DNA of 14,698 bases from Candidatus Fermentithermobacillaceae bacterium UBA3907 (GCA_002391545.1 DGFF01000026.1:1-14698); one strand, 5' to 3'. Shown: positions 1 to 8,353, counted from the stretch's first letter. A program made the numbers and translations. The notes: a model not told the origin generated them from the sequence alone.

Positions 1-2498
1 GCCAAAGAGTCCCCTACGTTCTTTATCCCTCCAAGTCCATACCGTATATCCCCGCCTTCAACGGAGAACTCGACCATACTGTGGTTAACGCAGGGCCCCC
101 TTATGCCTATGCCCAAACGTTTGGCCTCTTCCAAATACAATCCTACTTTGCTTTGCACACCTTTTACTGACGAAAGAAGAGCGGCCATGAACTGGGCCGG
201 ATAATTCGCTTTTAGATAGGCGGTTCTGTACGCTATCAATCCATATGGGGCTGCATGGTTTTTGTTGAAACCATAGTTGGCAAATTTGAGAATAAGATCC
301 CATATGCCCTGCGCATCTCTGTGGGTTAGCCCTTTATTCATAGCACCGTTCATAAACTTGTCTTCCATTTCTAACAATAATCTTCTATCTTTTTTCCCCA
401 CAGCTCGGCGTAAAATATCGGCCTCACCGAGCGTAAGTCCTGCTATTTGGTTAGCGATTTTCAAGATCTGTTCCTGATAAACTAGCACGCCGTAGGTATC
501 TTTCAAAACTGGCTCTAGAGCAGGATGGGGATAACGAGGTGCACCACGCCTACCTTGGATGTACTGGGGAATTTGCTCCATAGGTCCTGGTCTGCATAGA
601 GCCACAGCATCTACAATATCGCTAAATTCACTAGGTTGCATCTCCTTTAAAAAATCTCTAACCCAGGTAGATTCCAGCTGAAAAACGCCTAAAGTTTCCC
701 CTTTCGCAAGCAGCTCGTAAGTAGCCGGATCATCAAGGGGTATCTCTTCAATATCCAGAACGTGCTCTGCATTCCCTTCTTGGGCCAAACTTTGGTTAAC
801 AAGGTTTACCGCTTTCTGAATTACGGTCAGGGTTCTAAGACCCAAAAAATCCATTTTCAAAATCCCCAGCTTTTCCAGGTCATCCATGGGGTACTGGGTA
901 ATAACCAATCCATCCTGGCTCCTAGCTAGGGGAGTATATTCCCACAAGGGGTCTTTACCTATGACTACTCCAGCCGCATGGACCGATGAATGCCTAGGCA
1001 TACCTTCTAATTTCTCAGCGATCTCAATCAACTCTCGAATCTCTTCTCGCTCCATAGCCTTTCTAATATCTGGAACTGTATCAATAGCTCTGGAAATAGT
1101 TATGCCAGGTTGTTGCGGTATCATTTTGGCGATCTTATCTACTTCTCCGTAGGGCAAGTTTAAAGCGCGGCCCACATCTCTTATAGCCGCTCGTGCCGCC
1201 ATCGTACCAAAAGTAATTATCTGCGCTACCCTATCACTACCGTATTTTTCCCTGACGTATGCGATTACCTCATCTCTGCGGTCATCTTGAAAATCAATAT
1301 CTATATCTGGCATGCTTATTCGTTCCGGGTTGAGAAATCTTTCAAACACCAAGTCATGTTCTAACGGGTCTATCCCGGTAATCCCAAGAGCATATGCAAC
1401 CAAGCTGCCAGCCGCAGAACCCCGCCCAGGGCCCACTGCAATCCCTTGCTTTTTCGCGTACTCCACAAAATCCGCCACTATTAAGAAGTAAGAGGAGTAG
1501 CCCATACTTTTTATGACGCTGAGCTCGTACTCCAACCTTTCTTGTCTAGTCTCATCAATAACACCGCCTGACTTTCTCTTCAATCCTTCCGTGGCCAGCT
1601 CAGACAGTAGAACGAATGAGTCTTGCCCATCAGGCAAGGGATACTCAGGCAAGTGAATTGACGAAAAGTCTAACTGCACATTACACCGATCCGCTATGAG
1701 TCCAGTATTAGATATGGCTTCCGGTAAGTCTGCAAATTCCAGAGCCATCTCTTCAGGAGATTTAAAATAGAATTCATCGCTTGGGAAACGAAGTCTTGAA
1801 GGGTCGTCGATGTTGGTGCCAGTCTGAATCGCTAGTAAAATCTCATGATATCTAGCATCCTTTCGCGTCAAATAGTGACAATCATTGGTAGCAACCAACG
1901 GAACGCCGTATCTCTCAGATAAAGCGACAAGCTCCTTGTTTATTTCTTCTTGCCCTTCAACACCGTTTCTCTGTATCTCAATAAAAACGTTATCTTTGCC
2001 GAAGATATCTAGATATCTGCACAGGCTTTTCCCAGCTTCACCCTTTAACCCTCGTGCCAACCACGAAGGAATTTCACCAGCAATACATCCGGTCAGGGCT
2101 ATTAGGCCTCTAGAGTACCTGGACAGTGTTTCAAGGTCTACCCTTGGCCTGTAGTAAAAACCTTCCAAAAACCCAATGGACACGATTTTCATCAGATTCT
2201 TGTACCCTTCATTTGTCTCGGCCAAAAGAACTAGGTGGTATGGATCGTCCTTTACACCTTGGTTTTTTGTGTGTCTAGATCCACGGGCCACGTAAACTTC
2301 GCATCCGACAATAGGGCGTAAGCCTACCTCGCGGCAAGCATTATAGAAACTTAAAACCCCATACATGCTGCCGTGATCTGTTATGGCGACAGAATCCATC
2401 CCCATTCTTCGTGCCAAGGAACACATTTCTTTGATCCTGCAAGCCCCGTCCAGCAAACTGTATTCAGTATGCACATGCAGATGACTAAACTTACCCAT
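1..2498 (-). CDS. dnaE: DNA polymerase III subunit alpha (DnaE), C-terminal end beyond the window
   Basis: Catalytic subunit of the replicative DNA polymerase. The frame is open for 832 codons to the window edge; family members are about 1,150 residues, so the OB-fold and clamp/tau-binding end is missing only because the window stops. Residues 1 to about 270 are a PHP domain with H8/H10, the TDHG motif at 40-43, a CEVY glutamate, GCIAGE and NDCHYL. These metal ligands look complete, unlike the degenerate E. coli domain, so a PHP proofreading activity is possible (inference). The palm has GPGRGSAAGS, then PDIDIDF with D400 and D402, and KMDFLGLRT with D550: the three catalytic aspartates. FNKNHAAPYGLIAYRTAYLKA follows, and the fragment ends in the KNVGDS helix-hairpin-helix start. 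The ATG at 2498 has GGAGG six bases upstream, inside nth, and overlaps the nth stop by 8 nt, which suggests translational coupling. Confidence 0.97.
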   Translation of the reverse strand, partial: MGKFSHLHVHTEYSLLDGACRIKEMCSLARRMGMDSVAITDHGSMYGVLSFYNACREVGLRPIVGCEVYVARGSRHTKNQGVKDDPYHLVLLAETNEGYKNLMKIVSIGFLEGFYYRPRVDLETLSRYSRGLIALTGCIAGEIPSWLARGLKGEAGKSLCRYLDIFGKDNVFIEIQRNGVEGQEEINKELVALSERYGVPLVATNDCHYLTRKDARYHEILLAIQTGTNIDDPSRLRFPSDEFYFKSPEEMALEFADLPEAISNTGLIADRCNVQLDFSSIHLPEYPLPDGQDSFVLLSELATEGLKRKSGGVIDETRQERLEYELSVIKSMGYSSYFLIVADFVEYAKKQGIAVGPGRGSAAGSLVAYALGITGIDPLEHDLVFERFLNPERISMPDIDIDFQDDRRDEVIAYVREKYGSDRVAQIITFGTMAARAAIRDVGRALNLPYGEVDKIAKMIPQQPGITISRAIDTVPDIRKAMEREEIRELIEIAEKLEGMPRHSSVHAAGVVIGKDPLWEYTPLARSQDGLVITQYPMDDLEKLGILKMDFLGLRTLTVIQKAVNLVNQSLAQEGNAEHVLDIEEIPLDDPATYELLAKGETLGVFQLESTWVRDFLKEMQPSEFSDIVDAVALCRPGPMEQIPQYIQGRRGAPRYPHPALEPVLKDTYGVLVYQEQILKIANQIAGLTLGEADILRRAVGKKDRRLLLEMEDKFMNGAMNKGLTHRDAQGIWDLILKFANYGFNKNHAAPYGLIAYRTAYLKANYPAQFMAALLSSVKGVQSKVGLYLEEAKRLGIGIRGPCVNHSMVEFSVEGGDIRYGLGGIKNVGDSL

Positions 2499-3249
2499 TA
2501 TTCGCCTCCAATACATGCGAATTGCAGCTTTGGCACATATCCTTTAATATGCAAACGTTGCATTTCGGCTTCCTTGCTGTACACACCCTTCGGCCATGTT
2601 CTATGAGCATCAAATGCAACTTCATCTTAATATCCTCTGGAACTACACCTTCAAGCATGCTTTGTGCAGAAGAGGCAGCCTCCGTTTCTCCTACCAAACC
2701 CAGTCGCTTGACCACTCTTAAAACGTGGGTATCTACAGGAAACGCAGGTTTCCCCAACCCAAACGCAAGCACGCAAGCGGCTGTCTTAGGACCTACCCCT
2801 GGAAGGGAAGTCAAGTACTCGAAACAACGTTCTTTTGGCCAATCATACAACGGGTCAAGCGTAATCGCCCCAAAGTCCTCTTTTATTTTACTGAGCGCCG
2901 CCTTAATCTGTTTCGCCTTTTGCCTATACAATCCTGCACAGGAAAGAGCTCCTTCTATAATTTCAGTATCTGCACCCAAGAGATACTCCCAATCTGGAAA
3001 TTCGGTTTTTAACTGCAAAAAGGCACGAGAACTCAGTGTATCGTTTGTGGCTTGCGAAATCATGGTCGCCACTAAAGTATCTACAGGATTGTTCTGGACA
3101 GGTTCAAGTAAAGAAGATCTCGCTCCCTGGTACATTTTTTCAAGTTTTTCAAATACCAAAATTACAGCATTTTCTTCGACCACGCAGTTAACTCTCCAAT
3201 CTATTTCAAACCCTCTGTCCAAAAAAACTACACACCCAAAATTGGACAT
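2491..3249 (-). CDS. nth: endonuclease III (DNA glycosylase/AP lyase)
   Basis: Base-excision repair enzyme that removes oxidised pyrimidines and nicks abasic sites. The helix-hairpin-helix LPGVGPKTA carries the catalytic Lys (K155), and PVDTH carries the catalytic Asp (D173). The C-terminal 4Fe-4S cluster motif is intact: C223-x6-C230-x2-C233-x5-C239. SQATND near residue 65 matches the family's SAQATD substrate loop. At 252 residues from the first ATG it is longer than E. coli Nth (211), and the first 38 or so residues do not resemble the family. That ATG lies 1 nt after the murD stop but has no clear ribosome binding site. An in-frame GTG at 3183 (residue 23) has GGAG ten bases upstream and would give 230 residues, a more typical length. 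The start is therefore uncertain; the function is not. It sits between murD and dnaE, in the same direction. Confidence 0.95.
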   Translation of the reverse strand: MSNFGCVVFLDRGFEIDWRVNCVVEENAVILVFEKLEKMYQGARSSLLEPVQNNPVDTLVATMISQATNDTLSSRAFLQLKTEFPDWEYLLGADTEIIEGALSCAGLYRQKAKQIKAALSKIKEDFGAITLDPLYDWPKERCFEYLTSLPGVGPKTAACVLAFGLGKPAFPVDTHVLRVVKRLGLVGETEAASSAQSMLEGVVPEDIKMKLHLMLIEHGRRVCTARKPKCNVCILKDMCQSCNSHVLEANNG

Positions 3250-3250
3250 A

Positions 3251-4663
3251 CTAATTCAGACTGTTCACAATATTCTTGAATGCCCGTCCCCGTTCTTCAA
3301 AGTTGGCAAACATATCATAGCTTGCGCATGCTGGTGAAAGAACAACCGAACTGCCGGGTAGAGCAATGCTCTTAGCCAACAATACTGCCTCTTCCAAATC
3401 TTTAGCCTGCAAAATTTCGACATCTTTTGCTTTGGAAGATCCTTCTCTTGCTAAAGCTCGGTGTAAGGCTCCTTCTATCCTTTCAGAACATGCGCCTAAC
3501 AAAACTACTTTTGCACCTATTTCCACAATTTTATCAGCTAGCATATTGAAAGACAGTCCCTTATCATAGCCTCCCAGGATAACTACGAGGGGACTATTAA
3601 TAGTCTCTAGAAGGGCAATGGTCCTATCGGGTGAAGTAGCAATAGAATCATTGTAGAACTTCACTCCATCAACCTCGCGCACATATTCTATTCTGTGTTC
3701 CAAACCGCGAAACGATCTGATAGCAGTTCTCATTCCTTCAGGGCTCGCACCAAGGCTAGAAGACACAAGAATGGCTCCAAGGGCGTTAGAGATGTTGTGC
3801 AGCCCAGGAATCCAAAGATCGCCCCTTTGGGCAATGCAAACCCTGTCTCCTGTCTCGGAAACATATATTAGATCATCTACATCTAAAAAAGCCCACTTGT
3901 GCTGAGACTGTCCATCTACTGTGCTAGGCGGGGTAACAGAAAAAAAGCCAACCCTCCCTGGGCATTCACTCTCCAAAACTCTTACTAGATCTTCATCGTA
4001 ATTCAAAAACGTCCAATCATCTTCATCCTGAAATCTAAAAATCTTTTTCTTAGAGTCTGCATACTCTGCAAAGCTTTCATGCACATCGAGATGGTTGGGA
4101 CGGATGTTGAGGAGCAAAGAAACATTCGGGCTAACATCACACAACTGGAGCTGAAAACTAGATAACTCTAGTATTACTAGGGAATCTTCCGATATGTCGT
4201 CTACCTCCTCGATCAATACTGACCCAATATTTCCTCCCAAAAGAACTGGCTTTCCTAATCGGCTCTCTTTTAGCATGGAAGCTGCCAACATCGCCGTAGT
4301 AGTCTTTCCCGAACTCCCTGTAATTCCTGCTACGGTAGCTTTGCACCTGTGCAGAAATAAAGCAATTTCAGTGGAAATGAACGCTCCCTTCTCCTTAGCC
4401 TCTATGATTTGGGGCTGATTTTTCTTCATGCCTGGGGTCAGGAAAATGTTAGGAAATTGCGGGAGAGGATCCAAATATCCCTGGCCTAGACTCCACTGCA
4501 CATTCAATTGCGAAAACTCGTCATAGACAGCACCAAGTTCCTCCTCGGTTTTTTTGTCAAAGCACGTAATAGACGCTCCTTCTTTTAGGAGATAGCGACA
4601 TAAAGCTTGGTTAGATACACCCATACCTACTATGGCAACTTTTTCGTCCTTAAAAGATTTCAT
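3251..4663 (-). CDS. murD: UDP-N-acetylmuramoylalanine--D-glutamate ligase (MurD)
   Basis: Cytoplasmic ATP-dependent ligase that adds D-glutamate to UDP-MurNAc-L-alanine in peptidoglycan precursor synthesis. At 470 residues it is of normal family length. Domain 1 begins with a Rossmann-like glycine motif (VAIVGMGVSNQAL). The central domain has the P-loop GITGSSGKTTT (K120), ELSSFQL (E166) and NHLDVH (H191); the candidate carbamylated Lys is K205 or a neighbour. The C-terminal domain has LEHRIE (321-326), NDSIATSPDRT (338-348), ILGGYDKG and LSPACASYDMFANFEERG, the MurD signature that separates it from MurC, MurE and MurF. GSSGKTT and PNHLDVH differ from the commoner GTNGKTT and (E/P)DHLDxH forms. 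The start ATG has only a weak GGATGGA upstream. It is the first gene after the 90-bp gap behind the aminotransferase and heads murD-nth-dnaE. Confidence 0.97.
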   Translation of the reverse strand: MKSFKDEKVAIVGMGVSNQALCRYLLKEGASITCFDKKTEEELGAVYDEFSQLNVQWSLGQGYLDPLPQFPNIFLTPGMKKNQPQIIEAKEKGAFISTEIALFLHRCKATVAGITGSSGKTTTAMLAASMLKESRLGKPVLLGGNIGSVLIEEVDDISEDSLVILELSSFQLQLCDVSPNVSLLLNIRPNHLDVHESFAEYADSKKKIFRFQDEDDWTFLNYDEDLVRVLESECPGRVGFFSVTPPSTVDGQSQHKWAFLDVDDLIYVSETGDRVCIAQRGDLWIPGLHNISNALGAILVSSSLGASPEGMRTAIRSFRGLEHRIEYVREVDGVKFYNDSIATSPDRTIALLETINSPLVVILGGYDKGLSFNMLADKIVEIGAKVVLLGACSERIEGALHRALAREGSSKAKDVEILQAKDLEEAVLLAKSIALPGSSVVLSPACASYDMFANFEERGRAFKNIVNSLN

Positions 4664-4708
4664 GTTTTTCCATCCACATCCATCTGATAATATCTGTTCT
4701 AATAAGGT

Positions 4709-4737
4709 AAAGGGCCTAGCGCAGGCTCAGGCCCTTT
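4709..4737 (-). terminator. hairpin between aminotransferase and murD, possible terminator
   Basis: A perfect 9-bp inverted repeat AAAGGGCCT / AGGCCCTTT (4709-4717 and 4729-4737) encloses an inner AGC/GCT stem with one bulged base. It lies 17 nt past the aminotransferase stop on the minus strand, where a terminator is expected. The following minus-strand sequence (ACCTTATT) is only weakly U-rich, so it may be a partial terminator or an RNA-stabilising hairpin that lets some transcript through to murD. A TATTAT further down the gap could be a -10 box for murD, but I see no good -35. Confidence 0.5.
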
Positions 4738-4753
4738 CTATCGAGAATTATGT

Positions 4754-5944
4754 CTATGCCAATGTCTCCAAAACTTGGGCTAATCGGTTCAATCCCTCTT
4801 CGATCTTCTCCATAGACGTAGCATAGGAGAACCTCAAATTACCGGAAGTGCCAAAAGCGCTACCTGGGACTACTGCGATCCTTGCATCCTCTAGCAATAT
4901 TTCTGCAAGGACATCATCATTAGTAACCCGTTTGCCTGAAAGAGTCTTGCCGATAATTTCACTAACATCAGGGTACACATAGAACGCCCCCGGCGGCGTT
5001 AAACACTGGAATCCGGGCATTTCGTTGAGCCTCGACACCATATAGTCCCTACGCTTCTTGAATTCAATCCGCATGGCGTAAAGAGGCTCTTGTGGCCCTG
5101 TAAGCGCCTCCAAGGCCGCTTTCTGAGAGATAGATGTAGCATTAGAAGTTGAATGGCTCTGCAAATTACTCATAGCCTTTATAACATCCTCTGGACCTGC
5201 CGCGTAACCAATCCTCCAGCCTGTCATAGCGTACGCTTTCGACACGCCGTTTACAGTTATTGTAATATCCTTTACCTCGGGTCCAATTGAGGCAAAAGAA
5301 ACATGTTCTCCTTCGTACACCAGTTTCTCATAGATCTCATCAGAAATTACTGCAATGTTGTGTTTTACGCAAACCTCAGCGATGGCCTCTAGTTCTTCCT
5401 TAGTGTATATAGCGCCAGTAGGGTTTGACGGGGTGTTAAGTATGAGCAACGATGTTTTGGGTGTGACGTGTCTTTCAATATCTTCGGCGGTAACTTTAAA
5501 TCCTTTATCAATGGTTGTCGACAATATTACAGGCCTGCCTCCTGCTAGGTTGACCATCTCAGGATAGCTTACCCAATAAGGAGCAGGAATAAGAACTTCG
5601 TCTCCTTCATCACACAAAACCTGTACTGCATTATAGATGGAATGTTTGGCACCGCACGAAACCAGAATCTGAGACGGCTTATATTCAAGGTCATTGTCTT
5701 CTTTGAACTTTGCACAGATTGCCTCTTTGAGTTCAGGAATTCCCGACGCAGGTGTGTATTTGGTAAACCCTGCATCGATCGCTACTATCGCAGCCTCTTT
5801 GATATGGTCTGGAGTGTCAAAATCAGGTTCCCCTACTCCGAAACTGATAACATCAACTCCCTCGCTGATCAGGGCTTTAGTCTTAGCATCTAGAGCCAAG
5901 GTCGGCGAAGCGCCGATAGACTTGGCGCGAGCTGAAAGTTTCAT
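4754..5944 (-). CDS. aspC: pyridoxal-phosphate aspartate aminotransferase, class I
   Basis: Cytoplasmic class I (fold type I) transaminase, most likely aspartate + 2-oxoglutarate to oxaloacetate + glutamate. The 396 residues match the bacterial Ib aspartate aminotransferases. Visible motifs are SFGVGEPDFDTP (34-45), APYWVSYPE with the cofactor-stacking aromatic (W124), NTPSNPTGAIY with N174, SDEIYEKLVY with D202 and Y205, SKAYAMTGWRIGY with the PLP-binding Lys K236 and phosphate-binding R244, and R371 in NLRFSYA for the substrate alpha-carboxylate. Prephenate or broad aromatic/aspartate activity cannot be excluded from sequence. AGGAGGTG lies nine bases before the ATG, fixing the start. It is divergent from the small AtpZ-like gene and precedes murD in the same direction, but the hairpin at 4709-4737 makes co-transcription with murD uncertain. 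Confidence 0.93.
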   Translation of the reverse strand: MKLSARAKSIGASPTLALDAKTKALISEGVDVISFGVGEPDFDTPDHIKEAAIVAIDAGFTKYTPASGIPELKEAICAKFKEDNDLEYKPSQILVSCGAKHSIYNAVQVLCDEGDEVLIPAPYWVSYPEMVNLAGGRPVILSTTIDKGFKVTAEDIERHVTPKTSLLILNTPSNPTGAIYTKEELEAIAEVCVKHNIAVISDEIYEKLVYEGEHVSFASIGPEVKDITITVNGVSKAYAMTGWRIGYAAGPEDVIKAMSNLQSHSTSNATSISQKAALEALTGPQEPLYAMRIEFKKRRDYMVSRLNEMPGFQCLTPPGAFYVYPDVSEIIGKTLSGKRVTNDDVLAEILLEDARIAVVPGSAFGTSGNLRFSYATSMEKIEEGLNRLAQVLETLA

Positions 5945-5966
5945 AATCTTACACCTCCTACATTTT

Positions 5967-6006
5967 CACTTAAGTGTATAATACAACGCTCATGCTATTA
6001 TTTCTA
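5967..6006 (-). promoter_or_regulatory. candidate promoter of the aspartate aminotransferase
   Basis: On the minus strand TAGAAA (6001-6006, 4/6 to TTGACA) and TATTAT (5978-5983, 5/6 to TATAAT) are separated by exactly 17 bases. Transcription would begin near 5971, inside the 10-bp palindrome CACTTAAGTG (5967-5976), leaving a leader of about 26 nt with the strong ribosome binding site. The palindrome at the start point could be an operator. Motif matching only. Confidence 0.4.
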
Positions 6007-6095
6007 TGTTCACTGCTGTAACACCTCCATGAGCGGTTCAAATAAAGTTAGCAAAATTCTCAGTTTCCCAAACACACCCTCATAGCTGAAACGAG

Positions 6096-6101
6096 TATAA
6101 T
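6096..6101 (+). promoter_or_regulatory. possible -10 box for the AtpZ-like gene
   Basis: An exact TATAAT stands 67 nt before the ATG of the small membrane protein gene, on its strand. No acceptable -35 hexamer is found at 16-18 bases, so this is a weak call. The rest of the 223-bp intergenic region (5945-6167) shows no other structure I can support. Confidence 0.25.
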
Positions 6102-6167
6102 AAAGATGAGTTTTAAAGATGCCATCTATACCCCCAGATACTGCGGTCAGGAAGGAAGGCAAACCAT

Positions 6168-6389
6168 ATGAAGAAAAGAAATGGTGGTTTCCTGCGCGTA
6201 GCAGTAGTAGTGCTCAATTTGGGACTGTCCCTTGTAGGCGCTTCCTTGGTAGGAATGTACTTAGGGTCGTTTGTTGACGCCAAAACTTCAAGTCGTATAT
6301 ATACGCCAATAGGTCTATTAGTAGGTTTGGCGTTGGGGTTACACAGATCATGGTATATCCTGAAAGATGTAACTGAAAATAAAAAGTAG
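6168..6389 (+). CDS. small two-helix membrane protein, AtpI/AtpZ family
   Basis: A 73-residue protein with a basic N-terminus (MKKRNGG) and two predicted transmembrane helices, about 8-34 and 44-62. Helix 1 is glycine-spaced (LGLSLVGASLVGMYLGSFVD) and ends at D37; helix 2 begins after a TP turn and is also glycine-rich (IGLLVGLALGLHR). This glycine/Asp pattern matches the AtpZ/AtpI family (ATPase_gene1), small proteins usually encoded at the head of F1Fo ATP synthase operons, linked to ring assembly or to Mg/Ca movement. Here no atp gene follows: a terminator hairpin begins on the stop codon, so it is a single-gene unit. GGAAGG lies eight bases before the ATG. The family call is inferred from pattern and length; the exact role is unknown. 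Confidence 0.7.
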   Translation: MKKRNGGFLRVAVVVLNLGLSLVGASLVGMYLGSFVDAKTSSRIYTPIGLLVGLALGLHRSWYILKDVTENKK

Positions 6390-6427
6390 TCTGGCATTAC
6401 CCGATCACTATCACCTTAATGCCAGAC
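6389..6427. terminator. bidirectional intrinsic terminator
   Basis: A perfect 11-bp inverted repeat GTCTGGCATTA / TAATGCCAGAC (6389-6399 and 6417-6427) with a 17-nt loop lies between the convergent AtpZ-like gene and exporter subunit B. On the minus strand the stem is followed by TACTTTTTATTTT, a good U-tract, so it most likely ends the padR-exporter transcript. On the plus strand CTTTTT follows after a six-base gap, so it can also end the small gene. The stem starts on the last base of that gene's stop codon. Confidence 0.8.
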
Positions 6428-6472
6428 CGATCCTTTTTACTACCTAACACAAAACCTTAAAACCTCAGCGTT

Positions 6473-8353
6473 TTATGAAGAGCCTCCATGTTCAGCGCTG
6501 GGATTGAATTCTGCAACTCCTGCGCTTCGGCTGGAAACCCCTTCAGCATCGTCACCATTTTCAGCAGCGATAACATCAGTAAACTGCTTCTCGTAAAGGG
6601 ATTTATACATCCCACCCAAGGCAACAAGTTCGTCATGATTGCCAACTTCCTTAACTTTACCACTCTCTATAACGTAAATCCTATCTGCATTACGCACTGT
6701 AGAAAGCCTATGTGCTATAACCACAGAAGTTCTGCCCTCAAAAAGTTTTACCAACGCCTTTTGAATTAGATATTCTGTATACGCATCAACTGACGAAGTC
6801 GCTTCATCTAGGATTAGGATCCTGGGATCAGCTAGGATCGCACGAGCGAACGACAGAAGCTGTCTCTGGCCTACAGATAGCCGTGAACCTCTCTCACGCA
6901 CTTCAGTATCATATCCATCTGGAAGGTTGATAATGAAATCGTGGGCTCCAACGATTTTCGCCGCTTCTTCCACTTCTTCATCTGTAGCATCCAAGCGTCC
7001 GTACCTAATATTTTCCCGTATAGTACCGGAAAAAATGAAGGTGTCCTGCAATACTATACCCATATTCCTTCGCAAAGATTCTATGGTTACGTCTCTTACA
7101 TCTATATCGTCTATGAGAACACGCCCCTCTTGCACATCGTAAAATCGGCATATAAGGTTTATGATCGAGCTCTTGCCTGCACCTGTAGGACCCACAAGAG
7201 CGATTGTCTCTTTGGGCAGAGCTTCCAGGCTAACTCCGTGAAGGACCGGATGATCAGGATCGTATCCAAAAACTACATCCTCGAGCTTGACATGACCTTC
7301 TATATCCTTCAGCTCTATAGCGCCTTCCTTATCTTTCACGTTTGGCTCAGTCTCAAGCACTTCAAATATCCTTTCTGCTGAAACTCCTGCCTGCAATACT
7401 ACGTTGTACATATCCACCAGGTTCCTTATGGGCCAGAAAAACCTGGTCATGTAGTTCAGGAACGCAGATATGGTCCCAATTGTGATCGCAGGGTCACCCC
7501 AAGACATTTGAAGCCCTCCGTAGTAAACGATCAGAGCAGAACCAAGGGCCGCTATCATGTCTACGATAGGATTGAACATAGCGCGTAATTTTTCCGCTTC
7601 CATTTGAGCTTCAAAACTTCTGTAGGTAGTTTCAACAAACCGTTCCGCATTTACATCTTCACGGGAAAAAGCTTGCACAATTCTCATTCCCGAGATAGAT
7701 TCCTGCAGATTTGCGCTTATATCCGCTGCCCTACGCCTTACCTTGTGGTAAGCCCGAGTCATTCTAGTCCTAAGTGTCCACACAACTATGAATAGAATCG
7801 GTACGATAGTAAGGGCAATCAAAGCCAGCTTTGTATTCATCCGAAGCATTATAACTACTATAGCCACCAAACTAACCAGGTCGCTTACAAGCCCCAGTAT
7901 ACCCGAGGTCATAAGATCGTTTATGGCTTCAACGTCACTAGTAACTCTAGACATTATTCTTCCGGCCTGTATCCTATCGTAAAAATCCAATCCTAAATCC
8001 TGAAGGTGTGAGAACAATCTATACCTCATTGAAAACAGCATGTTTTGCCCAACCCATGCCATCATGTAGTGCTGGGCAACGCGCAAAAGTTCTATCACAG
8101 CTATTACAAGAAGGTAAGTTAGGGCTGTCTTAGTAACCTGTTCTATGCTTCCGGCAGGTATATCTACGTCAAGGATTCTTCTTATGAGCAGCGGGCCAAA
8201 TGTACCCATAATAGCAACTGCTATGGTCATAACCAAAGCCAAGGCCAAGTGCCATTTAAACGGGACTATAAATTCTACAAGTTTGGGTATATGGCTAAAA
8301 TCCACTTGTTTTAGGTCTATATCATCAGTATCTAATCCGCCATGATGTCCCAT
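6473..8353 (-). CDS. ABC exporter half-transporter, subunit B (degenerate signature LSVGQ)
   Basis: Inner-membrane ABC transporter with permease and ATPase fused, 626 residues. After a hydrophilic N-terminal stretch of about 25 residues come six transmembrane helices (about 30-320) with the coupling-region motifs FYDRIQAGRIMSRVTSDV and QAFSRE. The ATPase domain has Walker A GPTGAGKSS (388-396), Q-loop Q436, signature LSVGQ (492-496) in place of LSGGQ, Walker B ILILDE (D516, E517), D-loop SSVD and switch His H548 (IAHRLST). This matches the TM288/LmrD-type half of heterodimeric multidrug or lipid exporters. Its start ATG overlaps the stop of the upstream subunit (TAATG), with GGGGGTGG as ribosome binding site, so the two subunits are almost certainly coupled and made together. 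The C-terminal tail from about 595 is acidic and serine-rich. The substrate cannot be read from sequence. Confidence 0.93.
   Translation of the reverse strand: MGHHGGLDTDDIDLKQVDFSHIPKLVEFIVPFKWHLALALVMTIAVAIMGTFGPLLIRRILDVDIPAGSIEQVTKTALTYLLVIAVIELLRVAQHYMMAWVGQNMLFSMRYRLFSHLQDLGLDFYDRIQAGRIMSRVTSDVEAINDLMTSGILGLVSDLVSLVAIVVIMLRMNTKLALIALTIVPILFIVVWTLRTRMTRAYHKVRRRAADISANLQESISGMRIVQAFSREDVNAERFVETTYRSFEAQMEAEKLRAMFNPIVDMIAALGSALIVYYGGLQMSWGDPAITIGTISAFLNYMTRFFWPIRNLVDMYNVVLQAGVSAERIFEVLETEPNVKDKEGAIELKDIEGHVKLEDVVFGYDPDHPVLHGVSLEALPKETIALVGPTGAGKSSIINLICRFYDVQEGRVLIDDIDVRDVTIESLRRNMGIVLQDTFIFSGTIRENIRYGRLDATDEEVEEAAKIVGAHDFIINLPDGYDTEVRERGSRLSVGQRQLLSFARAILADPRILILDEATSSVDAYTEYLIQKALVKLFEGRTSVVIAHRLSTVRNADRIYVIESGKVKEVGNHDELVALGGMYKSLYEKQFTDVIAAENGDDAEGVSSRSAGVAEFNPSAEHGGSS

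Noticed and set aside
2522..3337. 271-codon open frame on the plus strand opposite nth
   Set aside because: It lies antisense to a gene with complete catalytic and iron-sulfur motifs, has low-complexity composition with no family resemblance, and no ribosome binding site. It is a shadow of nth.
5990..6045. A short leader peptide before the aminotransferase (GGAGG, then GTG and seven codons on the minus strand)
   Set aside because: The best promoter for the aminotransferase lies downstream of it, so it would not be in the leader RNA, and seven codons carry no attenuation signature.
6941..7381. 146-codon plus-strand frame opposite exporter subunit B
   Set aside because: Antisense to the nucleotide-binding domain; no independent evidence of coding.
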